Source: Pinus tabuliformis
Lineage: Eukaryota; Streptophyta; Pinopsida; Pinales; Pinaceae
DNA: 64,000 nucleotides
Direction: 5' to 3'
Assembly: GCA_031772625.1 (NCBI GenBank)
Contig: CM062814.1
Span: forward strand, 360,007,750-360,071,749
Of the stretch, positions 60,020 through 64,000 are shown piece after piece; position 1 is the first letter of the stretch, and each line of letters starts with the position of its first letter. The notes beneath the pieces were generated by a model, which searched no databases, was not told the origin of the DNA, and worked only from the letters and a program-made list of their open reading frames with translations. The translations under genes were made by a program, and so were the position numbers.

Positions 60020-60262
60020 TCATGAAGTATGGTCATGTATACAAGCAGGTTTATGTGGCTGAAGGAGCGTATATGTTTTTCTGATAGAAAAACAATGGGC
60101 TAGACTCTGATATGGGTGCTCTATTTCATATTGATGATTACAGTCAGACGATATTATTTGTTCATTGATTTTTATCTGACTGACAAAGATGCCTTTATGA
60201 ATGATTTGTTGACAATGCATAGGTAGCACAGGTTCAGGGGGAGCATTAGCCTCCACATGCAT
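60020..60262 (-). CDS. 80-codon antisense open frame between pol and 3' LTR (copy 2)
   Basis: Counterpart of 46373-46615, opposite to the host element. By residue comparison about 55 of 80 positions are identical, with no insertion or deletion between the copies. It is Cys/His-containing (four Cys in this copy, spread out) and mildly basic near the end. No recognised domain. It could be a real small antisense gene of this family, or simply a stop-poor segment. Confidence 0.25.
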   Translation of the reverse strand: MHVEANAPPEPVLPMHCQQIIHKGIFVSQIKINEQIISSDCNHQYEIEHPYQSLAHCFSIRKTYTLLQPHKPACIHDHTS

Positions 60263-60808
60263 TCATCATTGTTGGCATCATGGTTTTTGAGTTTAGTTAC
60301 GGGTTTAGATACTTTTATCATTTGCTTCATAAGTCATGTAAAGATCTAGGGTGTGATATGACTTCTTCTGTCATGATCTATATTTCAATGAGTCGTATTG
60401 GACATATGATGTAATTTTTATCCCCATTTTGCATGGGATGGATGTTTTAATAATTGTTGTATTTATGTCATGTATAAACAATTGGTATATCCCCACTTGA
60501 TTGGGTGGATGAGTTAAATGTGGTGTATCCCCACTTGGTTGGGTGATTGATGTATGTATGTGTCATTGGTCATAAGGAGGTCATACTCACTTCGTTTAGT
60601 TATAGAGTCATGTTATTAAATTGAATCATATCTCTACAGACTCAGCATGTACTCAGGGGGAGTATGGACAACATAATTTATATCAGAGGGGGAAAGTTTC
60701 TTGGTCCGCCCTTTTCCCTTGATTTAAAAGGGAGAGAGTATTTTTGTGTTGCATGTTATCTCTAACATTTTCTACAGCTTACAATAATCAACACCATCAT
60801 GGTTTCTA

Positions 60809-60828
60809 TCAAGTTCAAAGGGGGGCAT
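60809..60828 (+). other. Polypurine tract region of the plus SIRE-like copy
   Basis: CAAAGGGGGGCAT lies immediately before the 3' LTR start at 60829. Upstream, 60415-60560 has two copies of TATCCCCACTTG.TTGGGTG about 40 bp apart, also found in the minus copy near 46100-46150. Confidence 0.72.
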
Positions 60829-62688
60829 TGTTGGCATTATGATACAAGTGTTGTCCTTGATGGAAAATCACTCACAGGTCAATTTAGTTTTGACAAAAGG
60901 AAACTCACAATACACCAGGAATATTCATAGGTAACAGGGCAGTGGTACAGAAGAAAAGGAAGGTGGAACTAAGGTCTACTGATCAGAATAAAGAAGCTAA
61001 AGGAAAAGGTTGATGTAAAGAAGTTTAAGAAGTATACATGGGTTCACTTAGCCAAAACGGCGTATACACGTTGTGTCATACAACAAAAAGAGCATATAGG
61101 TATACACGCACTATCACATGAGGAAAAGTGCATATAGGTTGGGAAATCAAGGTTTTGGTCCAAGATATTTGGTTCGAGGTATTGGTCTGAGATATTTGGT
61201 CCAAGGTATTGGTCCTAGTTCATTTTGGTCCAAGGTATTAAGAAAGGCCTAAAACTATATAAGGAGGAGAAGATCATTAGGCCAAGGAGTGCAAGTGAGA
61301 AGGTTTGCTAAGGAATATTTCTATCTGAAGTATATTTTATGTTGTAGGGGCTATCTTGGTGATTTGATCTGAAATATTCTGTGCACCTTGAATTCAATGT
61401 TGGATTAGGATCATGAGATCTGAAATGACTTATCATTGAATGATCTGATATTGGTTGGGCTAGATCTAATTGTGTACACATGTTATATTCTTTGAATATC
61501 ATGATCTGGGTTTGTCTAAAGTTCGGAATAGCAGTGAAGTTATGAGCTAATATTTGCAGATCTGTACACTGGTTCACTTTGGTGAAGTTGCATATACATG
61601 CTGGATCGACTCTTCCAAGTAATGTATGCAAATGAAAAAGTATGTTGTTCAAAGATGACTCATCTATTTGATTAGTTATGTTGTTTTACTGTTGTCTATC
61701 AATGAAGTCTTCTTAGATCTGAATGTAAAACTAAATGCACAAGGAGTTTGATATTTGATTGATTGATTGTATAAGTGAGAACGATCATCTCTGTTACTGC
61801 CTATGTGAGGCTCTATAAATTGAAAGTAGATTGTTGGTTGGTACAGACTTGATTTAGAAGTTTTATGTTTTAGTAGTTTTGAAGGTATATGAAGGTTTAA
61901 TTAAAGGAAGAAGTGTATAGGGGAAGGTTGGGTTCACTACAATAGAATATACATTCGGATGCATGATTTTTGAGGTTGCAGTTCGTTCTAAATGATGATG
62001 CAAATTTTTGTGTTCAACATATTGGTCTGGTGATAGTGATCTGATTGTTCAGATTAACTAATTGTTGGTTGATGCAATTTGAGTTTAAAAGTTTTTGAAG
62101 GGTCTAGAATGAAAATTTAATGAAACAAATATATTGGGTGTGCTAGGAGCATGCAGTCTAAAAATTTATGAAACATCATCCCTGGAGGAAGAGAGAAGGT
62201 TGTAGCCTTTTGTATGCTGGTGCCTACGTACTAGTAAACATATTGGTTAGTACGAGAGCTAGGGGGTTGTAGCTCCCTTGCAGTAGAAGTTGGAAAACAA
62301 GAGAAGGTTGTAGCCTTTTGCATGTGGGTACCTGCATACTAGTATGAGTCTACACCAATACAAGACTGTATATAGATTTTCTTATTATTAAAAGAAGATA
62401 GAGATGGCAGCAGTAGGTGGTTTTTACCCACATTGGGTTTCCACCTTAAATCTTGGTGTTTGTGTGTGTTTCTTATGTGTGATGGTTCATTTTGTTTTTA
62501 CTGCACTATTTAATAAGTTGCTGATGCACTGGTTATATATGATCACACGATAAATTAACTAAATCACAAGTTCTATGGGTATACATTGGTTTCACTAATC
62601 ACAGTAGTGTGTACATGCTAATTCACTTCACATAAGTAGCACATACAAATCTATTTGGGAAATTAAAAATTATTGATCTAATAACTAT
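60829..62688 (+). repeat. 3' LTR of the plus SIRE-like copy
   Basis: Starts TGTTGGCATTATGATAC and is followed to about 62688, where LTR similarity (GAAATTAAAAATTATTGATC) passes into satellite sequence. It carries the GGTATTTGGTCC tandem units at 61150-61240 and the AGAAGGTTGTAGCC blocks near 62190-62320. Confidence 0.83.
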
Positions 62689-64000
62689 AACTTTGTCAAG
62701 TTGTTGTAGTCGACACTCGACTTGGTTGGGTTCCCAAGTCTCAAAAAATGTAAGTGTATGATAGCTAAGGAGTGTTAGTGCATGAAAAGGAAAGAAAAGG
62801 CATGCTAATAGATGGTAGAAAGTGACAATGCATGTTGAGGAGTGTTAGGAAATCACAAGGGAGAACAAGGTGAAAATTCATGGAAACAATCAAATAAGAT
62901 TGTGTGCTAAGGAGTGTTAGTGAATTCTAGTTGTCCTAAGGATGAAGTGTTCTAGGATAAGTTCAAAATAGGAGTTGTAAGAGGCAATCTTATGGCTGCG
63001 ATAAGGCTTGGAAAAAATCGTTTTAGATAAAGGGAGACTTTGGGTTGGGTACAACATTATTTTTCCAATGACTTGGTTAGGTTACGAAGTCATAAAAAGG
63101 TAAGGCTATCTATGAGGGCGTGACAACTAGGGAGTGCCAAGGTGTTCTAGGGAATGCCAGGAAGTACTAACACATGATAAACAATTCCAAGGAATTTTAG
63201 TCATGCCAAGTGCTAACACATGTTGAGATGTTCCAGGCACCAACAGATGCTAGTGAGTGTTCGGGCCATGTGTTAGGGAAACATAAAGGAGCACTAGTTT
63301 CAAATGCATGGAAATGAATGAATAAGGGTCTCGTAGAGAGTGTTAGCGAGTACTAGCTGTGCTTGGTGTTAGGGAGTGGTAGGATGTGCTAATGAGTGTC
63401 AAAGCACACCAAGGAATGCAGGGGACGCTAAGACATGCCACATAGTGCCGAGGGATTGTCATATATGCCTAGTGTTATGGCATGTCAAGATTTAAACTAT
63501 GTTTCTCAGTTGTTTTGCAACCACGGTTGGATGTGAGCCTTGTATTCGTAACATGTTAGGTGGTGTGAGTTGAGATTCAACATGAGTATCCTAAGAGGAG
63601 TTACAAGAAGTTCTTAGGTGAAAAAGGCATAGTCTAGTTGTAGTAACTGGAACTTGGTCAATTTTTTTATAGTCGAGGTGGGATTTGGTTGCGTTCCCAT
63701 GTTGCAAAAAGGTAACAGTAGTTGTGAGGGCATGATAGCTAAGGAGTTTCAAGGTGTGCTAAGGAATGAAAAGGCATGCTAACACATGCTAGATAGTGTG
63801 AATGCATGTTGAGGAGTGTTGGGGAGTGTCAGTGCATCACAGACGAGAACTATGTCAAAATGCATGGAAACGAACACGTAAGAGTATGTGTAAGGGAGTG
63901 TCAGTAAATTCGAAGTATCCAAAGGATGAAGTCTGTTAAGTGTGTTAGGAGAATTTTAGAATAGGACTTGTAGGAGGCAAGCCTACGATTGTGAAAAGGG
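62689..64000. repeat. Hierarchical satellite, 10-bp subunit within about 214-bp unit (right part)
   Basis: The same family as 42836-43896. The block GGGAGAACAAGGT or its variants lies near 62855, 63283 and 63840. 10-bp words of the TGCYANGGAG type are common, for example around 63120-63240. Segments such as AAGGCATAGTCTAGT (63625-63640) equal the left part just before its interruption. It runs off the window end. Confidence 0.8.

Larger units (their letters stand above)
53775..62688 (+). mobile_element. Ty1-copia LTR element, SIRE-like family, plus copy
   Basis: 5' LTR (53775-55096), primer site, gag, protease, integrase, reverse transcriptase, RNase H, an 850-bp spacer with an antisense open frame, purine tract, 3' LTR (60829-62688). 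It belongs to the same family as the adjoining minus copy and lies head to head with it. No target duplication can be recognised because the left edge abuts the other element and the right edge grades into satellite. It is old and broken, with well over ten breaks. Confidence 0.88.

Noticed and set aside
59985-60828. Envelope-like gene between pol and the 3' LTR, as in some SIRE relatives
   Set aside because: No sense-strand open frame of useful length or membrane-type sequence is present there; only the short antisense frame is open.

Overview
This window looks like intergenic DNA from a plant with a very large, repeat-rich nuclear genome. A conifer or other gymnosperm is most likely. That is inferred from the AT-rich background, the old and nested Ty1-copia and Ty3-gypsy LTR elements, a decayed LINE, degenerate satellites, and the lack of any intact host gene. 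No operon-like structure, CRISPR array or convincing host protein-coding gene was found. Nearly all long open frames are relics of mobile elements or by-products of tandem repeats.

Layout, left to right. Positions 1-3243 hold two copies (about 2 kb apart) of a degenerate 12-bp minisatellite, separated by an ATC/GAT-rich stretch. At about 3243 the array abuts a partial minus-strand Ty1-copia element (3240-6523: gag relic plus a 1.55 kb LTR that carries its own GC-rich 32/44-bp minisatellite). Positions 6524-10347 are unassigned pyrimidine-rich sequence. A minus-strand Tork/Tnt1-like copia element spans 10353-21041 with perfect AACTT target duplications. Nested in its integrase region is a plus-strand chromodomain gypsy element (13367-19221) with perfect TTCTA target duplications. 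LTR divergence by eye (about 12% for the outer element, about 6% for the inner) agrees with the nesting order.

Positions 21047-26200 are unassigned apart from two clusters of short repeated motifs, which lie directly upstream of a 3 kb coding-like relic of unknown family (26204-29195). A long (AT)n tract, a 5'-truncated LINE (29680-31790), and a long AT-rich stretch with one small unassigned open frame follow. A perfect 14-bp hairpin lies at 39251, a roughly 150-bp tandem repeat rich in GTCACC/GGTGAC at 39970-40835, and a cloverleaf-length tRNA-Val(UAC)-like sequence directly at the end of that repeat.

The right third is a 10-bp/214-bp hierarchical satellite (42836-43896 and 62689-64000) split by two large copia elements of one SIRE-like family lying head to head: a minus copy (43897-53774, itself carrying a gypsy fragment) and a plus copy (53775-62688). 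They meet at a single point. Both carry an 80-residue antisense open frame at the same place between pol and the 3' LTR. The best candidates for something undescribed are that paired antisense frame, the six-frame-open 12-bp array, the helical-period satellite, and the unknown 26-29 kb coding relic with its phased upstream motifs. All elements here are broken fossils.
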